A stretch of 58,808 nucleotides of DNA. Source: Sphingobacteriales bacterium (GTDB lineage Bacteria > Bacteroidota > Bacteroidia > Chitinophagales > Chitinophagaceae). A model generated the notes under the pieces. That model saw only the letters and a program-made list of their open reading frames with translations. It ran no database searches and had not been told where the DNA came from. Location of the stretch: positions 1 through 58,808 of the forward strand of contig JAAXIF010000083.1 of NCBI GenBank assembly GCA_012270485.1, in the 5' to 3' direction. Shown in pieces: positions 15,938 through 23,574 of this stretch. Numbering within the stretch: position 1 is the first letter of the stretch; every line of letters begins with the position of its first letter. Both the position numbers and the translations under genes were made by a program.

Positions 15938-17491
15938 ATGATGCCCAACCGTTCGCAGGACCCTTTATTTCAATTGATCAAATCGCTTCAAAAAGCGGAA
16001 AAAAGGCATTTTAAACTGTATATCAAACGTAATTCGGCCAAAGATGATCTGAAAGTCATACAGTTGTTTGATGCATTGGAAAAGCTCTCTGATTTCGATG
16101 AAAAAAACCTGTTTAAAAAAATACCCGGCATAGCGAAACCTCAATTGGCCAATCTCAAAAACCATTTGTACCGTCAATTGCTTTCCAGTTTACGATTATT
16201 GAAAAGTAATGACAGTATAGATATGCAATTGCATGAGCAGATTGACTATGCACGTATTCTGTATAATAAAGGATTGTATCATCAGAGTCTTAAAATTTTA
16301 GATAGGGCAAAAGAATTGGCACATCAGTATCATCAGGATAGTTTTTTGATTCAGATCATTTCACTGGAAAAAAAGATTGAGACCTTACATATTACGAGAA
16401 GCATGCAAGACAGGGCTGAGCAATTGACAGCCGAAGCCAATGTGGTCAATGAAAAAAGAAGGGTGATTACCCAATTATCCAATTTAGCGTTGCAGTTATA
16501 TAGTTGGTATGTGAAAAATGGTCATGCCAGAAATGAAGCGGATGAAAAAGATATCAAAGATTTTTTCAAACAGCAGCTACCGCCCAATTCAGATATCATG
16601 AATGGGTTTTATGAGCAATTGTATCTGTACCAAAGCTATTGCTGGTATGCTTTTATTCGTCAGGATTTTCTGATGTATTACCGTTATAGTCAAAAATGGT
16701 TAAGCCTTTTTGAAAAAGAACCTTTTATGGTTGAGGTAGAAACCGGGCATTATATCAAAGGTTTACATAACCTACTCAATGCACATTTCGATTTGAGAAA
16801 TTTTAAAGCTTTTAGCCACACACTCAAAAAGTTTGAACAATTTGCTGAAAGTGAAGCTGCGAATAAACATGACATTTTCCGGGTACATAGTTTTATTTAT
16901 ATCCATAGTGCTAAACTGAATCAGCATTTGATGCAAGGCACTTTTCGAGATGGATTGACATTGGTATCAGATTTGGAACAGCAGTTGTCTGATAATGCAT
17001 TGTATATTGATCAGCATCGGGTTTTGGTATTCAATTATAAGATAGCATCCTTGTATTTCGGAAATGGTGATTATAATACCTGTATTGATTATTTACGGAG
17101 AATCATCAACGATCATGTTGACTTACGTAATGATCTGCAATGTTATGCTCGTCTATTACATTTGATGGCTCACTATGAATTGGGGAATGCAGAGTTGATC
17201 GAGAGTTCTTTGATCAAATCTGTTTACCGTTTCATGGCTAAGATGGATAATCTTACGATTGTAGAGGAAGAGATGTTTCGTTTTCTGAGACATTCATTTC
17301 AAATACCTGCCAAACAGGTTAAAACAGAATTGCGCTCATTTTTAGAAAAGATCAAGCAGTATGAAAAGAGTCGCTTTGAAACCCGATCCTTTGCTTATCT
17401 GGATGTGATTTCATGGGTAGAGAGTAAAGTATATGGGAAAACCATGAGTCAGGTAATACACGATAAATACCTTTTGAGTAAACACAAGTAG
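15938..17491 (+). CDS. large helical hypothetical protein (TPR-like)
   Basis: A protein of about 517 residues, starting at the ATG at 15938 or the adjacent ATG at 15941; the TTG upstream is unlikely. No signal peptide or membrane span. It is almost wholly alpha-helical with repeated Leu/Tyr-rich amphipathic helices (for example LYNKGLYHQSLKILDRAKEL and KIASLYFGNGDYNTCIDYL) that resemble tetratricopeptide hairpins. The N-terminal part (KSLQKAEKRHFKLYIKR) is strongly basic. I do not recognise a characterised relative. It is probably a cytoplasmic scaffold or regulator; function unknown. Confidence 0.8.
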   Translation: MMPNRSQDPLFQLIKSLQKAEKRHFKLYIKRNSAKDDLKVIQLFDALEKLSDFDEKNLFKKIPGIAKPQLANLKNHLYRQLLSSLRLLKSNDSIDMQLHEQIDYARILYNKGLYHQSLKILDRAKELAHQYHQDSFLIQIISLEKKIETLHITRSMQDRAEQLTAEANVVNEKRRVITQLSNLALQLYSWYVKNGHARNEADEKDIKDFFKQQLPPNSDIMNGFYEQLYLYQSYCWYAFIRQDFLMYYRYSQKWLSLFEKEPFMVEVETGHYIKGLHNLLNAHFDLRNFKAFSHTLKKFEQFAESEAANKHDIFRVHSFIYIHSAKLNQHLMQGTFRDGLTLVSDLEQQLSDNALYIDQHRVLVFNYKIASLYFGNGDYNTCIDYLRRIINDHVDLRNDLQCYARLLHLMAHYELGNAELIESSLIKSVYRFMAKMDNLTIVEEEMFRFLRHSFQIPAKQVKTELRSFLEKIKQYEKSRFETRSFAYLDVISWVESKVYGKTMSQVIHDKYLLSKHK

Positions 17492-17493
17492 TT

Positions 17494-18693
17494 TTACTCT
17501 TCAAAATAAGCTAAACTTCCACCCACCCATTCTTTATCCTTGTTATAACGAACACCAATCATTTTTCCTTTACTTAAGCGAGCTAGATTGTTAGTGGCAA
17601 TCGGTCTGCTCTCACCCTCTTTCCAAAAATAAAAAATACGGAGCTCTACTTTGGCAGGAGTATCAGGTGTGTCAATGACATCTGCATACTGCACTTTTTT
17701 CTGAAGTATCCAATTTTCTGGATCGGTTATTTTATCGATGTCTGCTTGTGTAACATCAATTACCACACCTTGACCTGCAAAAGAGAATAAAGGTTTTAAG
17801 ACATATTGATCCAGGTGCTTGGGTACTTCGTCAAGTTCACTCAAAAAGACGGTTTTAGGAACATAAGGATGATCGATAAATGGAAGAGTATATTTACTGA
17901 TACGATAAAACCAATTGGGATGCGGTACCCACTCTACATCCAGTTCTTCGAGCATTAATTTCCCTTTTTCACGGATATCTTCGCTTTGTTGCTGCAGGTC
18001 ATCAAAAATGATGCGGTTATAAATTCGGTGAACCCTGATTTTTTTACCTGCTGCATTGCGATAGAACAATTGATTGCCTTCTTTTTGTAATTCAGTTAGA
18101 CATACAATGGGGATACCGGTATATTCACTGGTACAATAAAAATCTATTTTCGTTTTTTGTTGATGGGGTAGTAGTTCCAACAATATCACATTTTCCGGTT
18201 GGTGTTTTCCCAGAATGATCTCTTTCAATAAGGATAAATAGCGATCACGGTCAAATCCATTCAGATAAGTGCTGTAGCCTTTGGGTACTTGAAAATGATT
18301 TCTGGTGACTTCGTCTTGCCATACCTGGTATCCAAATAAGGTGGGGAAGCCTTGCATTTCAATCAACTGGGGTTCATATTCTCCGTCTTCATTGACACAA
18401 ACACCAAAATCAAAAGCAATAAAATGGGTGTGATCGTTTTCATTGGGGACTCTTAAATCAGCTGGAATGGCATGTGAACTCAATGTTTTAAAATTGAATT
18501 GAGTGATTACATCCACAATATGCTCGCAGGCAGATAATATCTTTTCCTTAAAATCCCGGTCAACGAATACCGGTGTTTCAGCAACCCGAAACTCAATGGC
18601 ACCGGGAAACTTGCTATTTAATTCTTCCAAATAAGCCTTGTATTGCTCAGTAGTAAACTGTTGATTGAATGCCTGTCTGATAGAAGGTACCAT
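17494..18693 (-). CDS. ATP-grasp-like protein of unknown function
   Basis: A 399-residue soluble protein. The C-terminal half looks like an ATP-grasp nucleotide site: Lys300 in YVLKPLFSFAGQGV (Gly-rich loop 305-309), then E350 and R352 in KVELRIFYF and the NNLARLS segment, in the order expected for ATP and Mg binding. The N-terminal half has FDFGVCVNEDGEYEPQLIEM and QGFPTLFGYQ. ATP-grasp enzymes join a carboxylate to an amine or thiol. It lies 75 bases downstream of a glutamine amidotransferase-like gene on the same strand, which fits a ligase paired with an ammonia or amide donor. The product is unknown. Confidence 0.7.
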   Translation of the reverse strand: MVPSIRQAFNQQFTTEQYKAYLEELNSKFPGAIEFRVAETPVFVDRDFKEKILSACEHIVDVITQFNFKTLSSHAIPADLRVPNENDHTHFIAFDFGVCVNEDGEYEPQLIEMQGFPTLFGYQVWQDEVTRNHFQVPKGYSTYLNGFDRDRYLSLLKEIILGKHQPENVILLELLPHQQKTKIDFYCTSEYTGIPIVCLTELQKEGNQLFYRNAAGKKIRVHRIYNRIIFDDLQQQSEDIREKGKLMLEELDVEWVPHPNWFYRISKYTLPFIDHPYVPKTVFLSELDEVPKHLDQYVLKPLFSFAGQGVVIDVTQADIDKITDPENWILQKKVQYADVIDTPDTPAKVELRIFYFWKEGESRPIATNNLARLSKGKMIGVRYNKDKEWVGGSLAYFEE

Positions 18694-18768
18694 ACAAATG
18701 AAATTAGGTCTTTGAAAGTAAAAAAACCTTTTGATACCTGAAAGGGAATCAGTGAGATAAACTTTAAT

Positions 18769-19614
18769 TTAACCTTGTTGTGAAAAGATTGCTTCCTGAA
18801 CAGATTGATTCAAAAAATTAGGTAGAATGGTATGGTAAGTGAAGAGTATTTTTTCAGGATCCTGTAATTGCTCCACCATGCTTTGCCATTTGGCTTCTCC
18901 ATGGTTATCAATCACCGTTTTCTTTTTATCCTCTCTCATTAAATACATGTGCATGCCCACAGCGTCAGCTTCCGGATGAAACTGAGTGCCAATAAAATGA
19001 TCATTGAAACGGATAGCCATTATCGCGCGTTCATAAGGCACATGGGGTCTGTTTTTTTCTATAGCTAATATTGATGCCCCCATCGCTGTAAGCTTACGAA
19101 TATCCGGTTCAATAACCTGATAGTCTCGGCTATCCACAGAATAAAAAGGATCTCTTAATCCATCAAAGACCGGCTCTTCAGTACCCGAATCCAACATATG
19201 AATAGGAAATACACCGAAAGCGGTGGATTTTCTTTTACATACATTGCCAATTCCATAATGCCTGCACACCAATTGAAAACTATGGCAGATGAAGAATACA
19301 TTTTTCTTATCGGAATCAACAGCTGTTTTGTTGAAAGTTTCTATACTTTCCAGCCAATCAAAATAAGCGACTTCCCATGCAGAACCTTCTGTTTCTAAAG
19401 GTGAACCCGGACCCCCACTAGAGATATAGATATCAAATGAGGTATCGGGGACGGACAGTTTTTGTCTAACATCGAATTCCTCGTATATAAGATCAAAGCC
19501 TTTATCAGAAGCCCAATTGTGAACAATCTCTTTGATACAACGCATACCCTGATTGGCCTGACCTTCATACAGATCCAGTACGGCTACTCTTATTTGTTTT
19601 TTCTCAGACCACAT
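18769..19614 (-). CDS. class I glutamine amidotransferase-like protein
   Basis: A 281-residue protein with the class I amidotransferase triad: nucleophile Cys110 in FFICHSFQL, and His213 and Glu215 in GTQFHPEAD. SSGGPGSP at 65-72 provides the oxyanion-type loop. These domains hydrolyse glutamine or gamma-glutamyl bonds. The nucleophile elbow lacks the usual second glycine (CHSFQL instead of CxGxQ), so substrate or chemistry may differ. It is flanked by an M42 peptidase gene (upstream) and an ATP-grasp-like gene (downstream) in the same direction. Confidence 0.85.
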   Translation of the reverse strand: MWSEKKQIRVAVLDLYEGQANQGMRCIKEIVHNWASDKGFDLIYEEFDVRQKLSVPDTSFDIYISSGGPGSPLETEGSAWEVAYFDWLESIETFNKTAVDSDKKNVFFICHSFQLVCRHYGIGNVCKRKSTAFGVFPIHMLDSGTEEPVFDGLRDPFYSVDSRDYQVIEPDIRKLTAMGASILAIEKNRPHVPYERAIMAIRFNDHFIGTQFHPEADAVGMHMYLMREDKKKTVIDNHGEAKWQSMVEQLQDPEKILFTYHTILPNFLNQSVQEAIFSQQG

Positions 19615-19625
19615 GGGGGATGAAG

Positions 19626-19705
19626 TTTGATTTTTTGATTTTTTGATTCAAGACAAATTAAGAAATCAAACCTGCCAGTCGGCAGACAGGGATCAAAAAA
19701 TCAAA
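19626..19705. repeat. imperfect palindrome between M42 peptidase and amidotransferase genes
   Basis: Arms TTTGATTTTTTGAT (19626-19639) and ATCAAAAAATCAAA (19692-19705) are perfectly complementary and enclose a smaller hairpin CCTGCCAGTCGGCAGACAGG. The right arm overlaps the peptidase stop codon. It probably ends or attenuates transcription of the peptidase gene before the amidotransferase. Confidence 0.75.
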
Positions 19706-20822
19706 GATAACTCAGGTTTGTTTTAGGTGTTAATGTTAAAAGTGTATGGTACATCAGTTTGATGGTTTCTTCAATATCATTTTTATGCAACATCTCTACA
19801 GTGGTGTGCATGTATCTTAATGGTATTGAAATCAAGACTGACGGACATCCATCATTGGCATAAGCAAAGCTATCCGTATCTGTTCCAGTACTTCTACTTA
19901 ATGTTCTGAATTGAACAGGGATTTTGTTTTTCTCTGCTGCATCTTCAACAATTTTCAACAATTTGTTATGAATAGCAGGAGCGTAAGCCAGTGAAGGGCC
20001 TTTACCACATTGAATATCCCCTTCAATGATCTTGCTGATCATGGGAGTACTGGTGTCGTGTGTCACATCGGTTACAATGGCAATATCAGGTTTAATTCTT
20101 CTTGCGATCATCTCAGCACCTCTCAATCCAATCTCTTCTTGAACTGCATTCACCACATATAAACCAAAGGGTAGTTTCTTTTTGTTTTCATGTAGCAGTC
20201 GCGCAACTTCAGCAATCATGAAGCCTCCGATACGGTTATCAAAAGCACGACCGATATAAAAATCATTGGCCAGTTCATCAAAACCTTCTTGATACGTAAC
20301 CACTGCGCCGATATGTATACCCAAAGCCTCTACTTCTTTTTTATTGCGTGCACCACAGTCTAGACAAAGGTTGTCTACTTTGGGTTGTGGTTCTTTTGCA
20401 TCAGGATTACTGAGACGGGTATGGATAGCGGGCCAGCCAAAGACTGCTTTTACGGGTCCTTTTTTACCATGTATAAAGACACGCATTGCAGGTGCAATCT
20501 GATGATCAACACCGCCGTTTCTCTTCAAATAGATCAATCCCTTGTCATTGATATAATTAACAAACCAACTGATTTCATCAGCATGGGCTTCAATTACAAC
20601 TTTGAAGGGTGCTGTTGGGTTGATAACACCCACCGCAGTTCCATAAGGATCTGTAAAGAAACTATCTGTGTAAGGTTTCACATAATCCAACCAAACTTTT
20701 TGACCGCCACTTTCAAAGCCAACAGGAGAGGGGGTGTTGATATATTTTTTAAGAAAATCAATGGATTTGTCTGTCAGGATAGATTTCGATTTTGTCTTTG
20801 AAACTGTTTTTACTTTTGCCAT
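19701..20822 (-). CDS. M42 family metallopeptidase
   Basis: A 373-residue di-metal aminopeptidase of the M42/FrvX/CelM group. Metal and catalytic segments are EAHADEISW (first His and Asp), FDNRIGGFM (bridging Asp), VQEEIGLRGAEM (catalytic and metal Glu), DVTHDTSTP and the late MHTTVEMLHK. M42 enzymes trim N-terminal residues, often acidic or hydrophobic, from short peptides. The N-terminus is rich in Lys, Ser and Thr without a signal peptide, so it is cytoplasmic. It leads a minus-strand group with amidotransferase and ATP-grasp-like genes. Confidence 0.92.
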   Translation of the reverse strand: MAKVKTVSKTKSKSILTDKSIDFLKKYINTPSPVGFESGGQKVWLDYVKPYTDSFFTDPYGTAVGVINPTAPFKVVIEAHADEISWFVNYINDKGLIYLKRNGGVDHQIAPAMRVFIHGKKGPVKAVFGWPAIHTRLSNPDAKEPQPKVDNLCLDCGARNKKEVEALGIHIGAVVTYQEGFDELANDFYIGRAFDNRIGGFMIAEVARLLHENKKKLPFGLYVVNAVQEEIGLRGAEMIARRIKPDIAIVTDVTHDTSTPMISKIIEGDIQCGKGPSLAYAPAIHNKLLKIVEDAAEKNKIPVQFRTLSRSTGTDTDSFAYANDGCPSVLISIPLRYMHTTVEMLHKNDIEETIKLMYHTLLTLTPKTNLSYL

Positions 20823-20852
20823 AGTGCTTCAATTAAGAATGAGGAGTGCTGT

Positions 20853-21812
20853 TCAAGTGTGCTGTATCCAACTTCCGCCAATACCACAAATTGCTTTTAC
20901 CAGCATTAACCCGTCAATGATTGCAAGATAATAGAGAATGCTTTTACGACGGTGCATGTGATAGGTGACAATTATCAACAAAATAAAGGGGACAGTGTTG
21001 ATGAGCATTCGAAACAGTGGAAAATGATGTACTGTACCATAGGTCAAAAAAGTGCCCAAACCAAAGGCTGTCAGTGGTATAATGATATAAAAAAGGGTTT
21101 TACGTAGCCCGAACCTTACTACAAATGTTTTCAGCTCTTCGTTATAGTCTGTCGCATAATCTTTGATGTCAAAAAGGATGCATAACATGGAGATAAACAT
21201 GCCATTTTTGAGAAACAGCAAAAAGTGGAAGACATCGGGTTCATAACTACTCTTGTTTTCAATGACGGAAAGGATGGCAGGATAAATATTTACTACTCCG
21301 GCCCATATAAAACCGATGACAAAGGGTTTGATCCACCCTTTAGATCGTAAGCTTATTTTATGCAACCAGGGAATAGCGTCGCCATAATACCAAACTGCCA
21401 GTGTAGGAAATACAAGTATGATGATCCATTGCCAGGTTTTGACAAACTGAATACCTGAACCATATAGAAAAACTAAATAAGATCCAGTAATTACGGCTAT
21501 GAGTAGGAGAAGCCATTGCGATTTTCTGATCCAAGCCTGATGTTCTTTGTACCAAATGGTTCTTGGATTGATACTGGTACTATTCTTTTCATGTAGGTAG
21601 GCGATGGTGTAATAAATAACCGTTCCGACAAAAAGTAGGATATACCAAAATGGGTGATTGAGTGAATAACCTTGTTGCAAAGAAGCCTCTATCGATAATG
21701 CTACAGCACAAATGCCATAAAAATAATTACCGAAGAAAAAAGTATGGAATAATTTTTCAAGTGTTTTCACCATAATATGTACAACCCATGCAGCTGATGA
21801 ATGCACGATCAT
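20853..21812 (-). CDS. UbiA-like prenyltransferase family membrane protein
   Basis: A 319-residue protein with about eight or nine membrane spans. DIKDYATDYNEELKTFVVRFG resembles the second Asp-rich motif of UbiA prenyltransferases (DxxxD then a Thr-Leu/Phe segment). The first motif NDxxD is not apparent; the equivalent loop reads YLHEKNSTSINPR, so catalytic activity is doubtful. The ATG at 21812 overlaps the stop of the upstream lipoprotein gene as ATGA, supporting that start; Met14 at 21773 is an alternative. Confidence 0.7.
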   Translation of the reverse strand: MIVHSSAAWVVHIMVKTLEKLFHTFFFGNYFYGICAVALSIEASLQQGYSLNHPFWYILLFVGTVIYYTIAYLHEKNSTSINPRTIWYKEHQAWIRKSQWLLLLIAVITGSYLVFLYGSGIQFVKTWQWIIILVFPTLAVWYYGDAIPWLHKISLRSKGWIKPFVIGFIWAGVVNIYPAILSVIENKSSYEPDVFHFLLFLKNGMFISMLCILFDIKDYATDYNEELKTFVVRFGLRKTLFYIIIPLTAFGLGTFLTYGTVHHFPLFRMLINTVPFILLIIVTYHMHRRKSILYYLAIIDGLMLVKAICGIGGSWIQHT

Positions 21813-22267
21813 CTTCTGATGATAATATCAGGTGATACAACGGTATCACTTTTGTTTTTCGCAAGGTCACTGGCCCAAAAACGGAAAAAACAAGTATCGT
21901 TTCTGCTACAAATAGGAATTACAGTATAATTACTATTGGGAATATTACCGGTGCTGTAACCAATCTCGAAAGTACCTTTCAGGTTATTGGTAGGTGTGAA
22001 GGAAGGTATTTTCACACGATCACTGAAATTGGTACATCCATTTGTCTTGGTTACTTTCTGTACCCATATACTATCCTGAATATCACCTTCTTTATCTGTA
22101 AATTCAATAGAAAAGATAATGGCTGAATTGAGACCAAAACTGGTACCATTGACACTTTTAAAGGTCAACTGAGGCTTCGTGGTATAGGTATCTTTCTTGC
22201 AGGCAGCAACTGCCAGCAGAATTGTGCTTATTATCAATAATTTTGCCTTCATTCGTACTGCTTTCAT
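21809..22267 (-). CDS. hypothetical lipoprotein
   Basis: A 152-residue protein starting at the ATG at 22267 (MKAVRMKAK) or Met6 at 22252; longer frames overlap the divergent LuxE-like gene. A signal peptide ends in LAVAACKKD, a good lipobox with Cys23 as the lipid anchor. The mature part is predicted beta-rich and contains paired cysteines (NGCTN, PICSRNDTCFF). I recognise no characterised family. It is coupled to the UbiA-like gene downstream. Confidence 0.75.
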   Translation of the reverse strand: MKAVRMKAKLLIISTILLAVAACKKDTYTTKPQLTFKSVNGTSFGLNSAIIFSIEFTDKEGDIQDSIWVQKVTKTNGCTNFSDRVKIPSFTPTNNLKGTFEIGYSTGNIPNSNYTVIPICSRNDTCFFRFWASDLAKNKSDTVVSPDIIIRR

Positions 22268-22295
22268 ATCAAATTTAGTTAAAACATCACAATAG

Positions 22296-23279
22296 ATGAC
22301 CGGTTTACCCTTCGATGTTAACAATATTTTCTCTCTTTCTGTTGACCATTTCGATGAAGTGTGCATGGATATTTTTCGGTTTCAGTACCAGTATAATCGG
22401 GTATATCATCAATGGTGTGCATTACTGGGTATCGATCCGCATAGAGTAAAGACACCGGAACAAATTCCCTCGTTGCCTGTATCTTTTTTTAAGCAAAAAA
22501 AGGTATTAACAGGTGAGGATGCTGCTTATTTCTTTGAAAGTAGTGGTACCACGCAAATACAAAATAGCCGGCATTGGGTAAGGGATTTGCATTTGTACCG
22601 ACAAAGTTTCATCAACGGTTTTGAAAGGTTCTATGGTAAGATTGACGAGTGGTGTATACTGGCCTTATTACCCGCGTATCTTGAAAGACAACATTCTTCC
22701 TTGGTGATGATGGCGGAAGAATTGATACAAATGACCCAACACCCTCACAGCGGCTTTTATCTGTATAATCATCAGGAATTAGACCATACACTGAAAGCAT
22801 TGGAGGCATCCGGACAAAAAACGCTTTTGCTAGGGGTTACTTTTGGTTTACTGGATTTTGCTGCCGCGTTTCCGCAACAACTCAAACATACCATCGTGAT
22901 GGAGACCGGGGGTATGAAGGGGAGAAGAAAAGAAATGACCAGAGCAGAAGTACATGGCTTTTTAGCACAACAACTAGGGCTGTCTTATATCCATTCTGAA
23001 TATGGTATGACTGAATTATTAAGTCAGGCCTATTCAACAGGTGATGGCATTTTTGAATGTCCACCCTGGTTAAAAGTTATGGCAAGAGATGAGGAAGATC
23101 CTTTAGGAATAGGACAAGCTGGTAAAGGAGTGCTACAATTGATTGATTTGGCTAATGTGTATAGCTGTTCTTTCATAACCACAGAAGATGTAGGTCGGGT
23201 ATATGAAGATGGCAGGTTTGAAGTTTGGGGCCGATTAGACCATAGTGATATCAGAGGATGTAGTTTAATGGTGCTTTAG
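22296..23279 (+). CDS. LuxE-like acyl-protein synthetase domain protein
   Basis: A 327-residue protein of the LuxE/acyl-protein ligase group in the ANL adenylate-forming fold: YFFESSGTTQ is the phosphate-binding motif, and SEYGMTELLSQAYS the tyrosine/threonine-rich adenylate motif. In luminous bacteria LuxE activates a fatty acid as acyl-AMP and holds it on a cysteine. Here no luxC, luxD or luciferase genes accompany it, so the acyl substrate and acceptor are unknown. It is divergent from the lipoprotein gene with 28 bases between the starts. Confidence 0.85.
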   Translation: MTGLPFDVNNIFSLSVDHFDEVCMDIFRFQYQYNRVYHQWCALLGIDPHRVKTPEQIPSLPVSFFKQKKVLTGEDAAYFFESSGTTQIQNSRHWVRDLHLYRQSFINGFERFYGKIDEWCILALLPAYLERQHSSLVMMAEELIQMTQHPHSGFYLYNHQELDHTLKALEASGQKTLLLGVTFGLLDFAAAFPQQLKHTIVMETGGMKGRRKEMTRAEVHGFLAQQLGLSYIHSEYGMTELLSQAYSTGDGIFECPPWLKVMARDEEDPLGIGQAGKGVLQLIDLANVYSCSFITTEDVGRVYEDGRFEVWGRLDHSDIRGCSLMVL

Positions 23280-23310
23280 CTTCCTTCGATGGTTCATTTT
23301 CAAAATTTAC

Positions 23311-23342
23311 TTTGTCAAAAGCACGCTTTGCTATTATATTTG
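23311..23342 (+). promoter_or_regulatory. promoter of tRNA-Leu
   Basis: TTTG at 23311-23314 and TATATTTG at 23335-23342 match the Bacteroidota -33/-7 pair with 20 bases between. Transcription would begin near 23348, leaving a leader of about 33 bases before the tRNA. Confidence 0.65.
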
Positions 23343-23380
23343 CAGCCCTGAAACAACAGCTGTATAGCTGGTAAACACCT

Positions 23381-23464
23381 GCCCAGGTGGCGAAATTGGT
23401 AGACGCACTGTGTTCAGGTCGCAGCGCCTTCACGGGTGTGCTGGTTCGAATCCAGTCCTGGGCA
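23381..23464 (+). tRNA. tRNA-Leu(CAG)
   Basis: An 84-base class II tRNA. The acceptor stem GCCCAGG pairs with CCTGGGC and A23464 is the discriminator. The D arm reads TGGCGAAATTGGTAGACGCA, the anticodon arm CTGTG TTCAGGT CGCAG gives anticodon CAG, a long variable arm follows (GCCTTCACGGGTG), and the T arm contains GGTTCGAATCC. CCA is not encoded (CAT follows). Confidence 0.97.
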
Positions 23465-23468
23465 CATA

Positions 23469-23498
23469 AGAGACAATCACTATTGTCTCTTTTTTTTT
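23469..23498 (+). terminator. terminator of tRNA-Leu
   Basis: AGAGACAAT/ATTGTCTCT stem with loop CACT followed by nine T, five bases after the tRNA. Confidence 0.9.
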
Positions 23499-23574
23499 AT
23501 CTCTGTACCAAATTTTTTGTTCAATCACACGCAGAACTAAAAAAAAAGTATATTGAGTAAGTAATACGATCAAA

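Noticed and set aside
22296..23279. Bioluminescence operon
   Set aside because: Only a LuxE-like gene is present; no luciferase or fatty-acid reductase genes accompany it.
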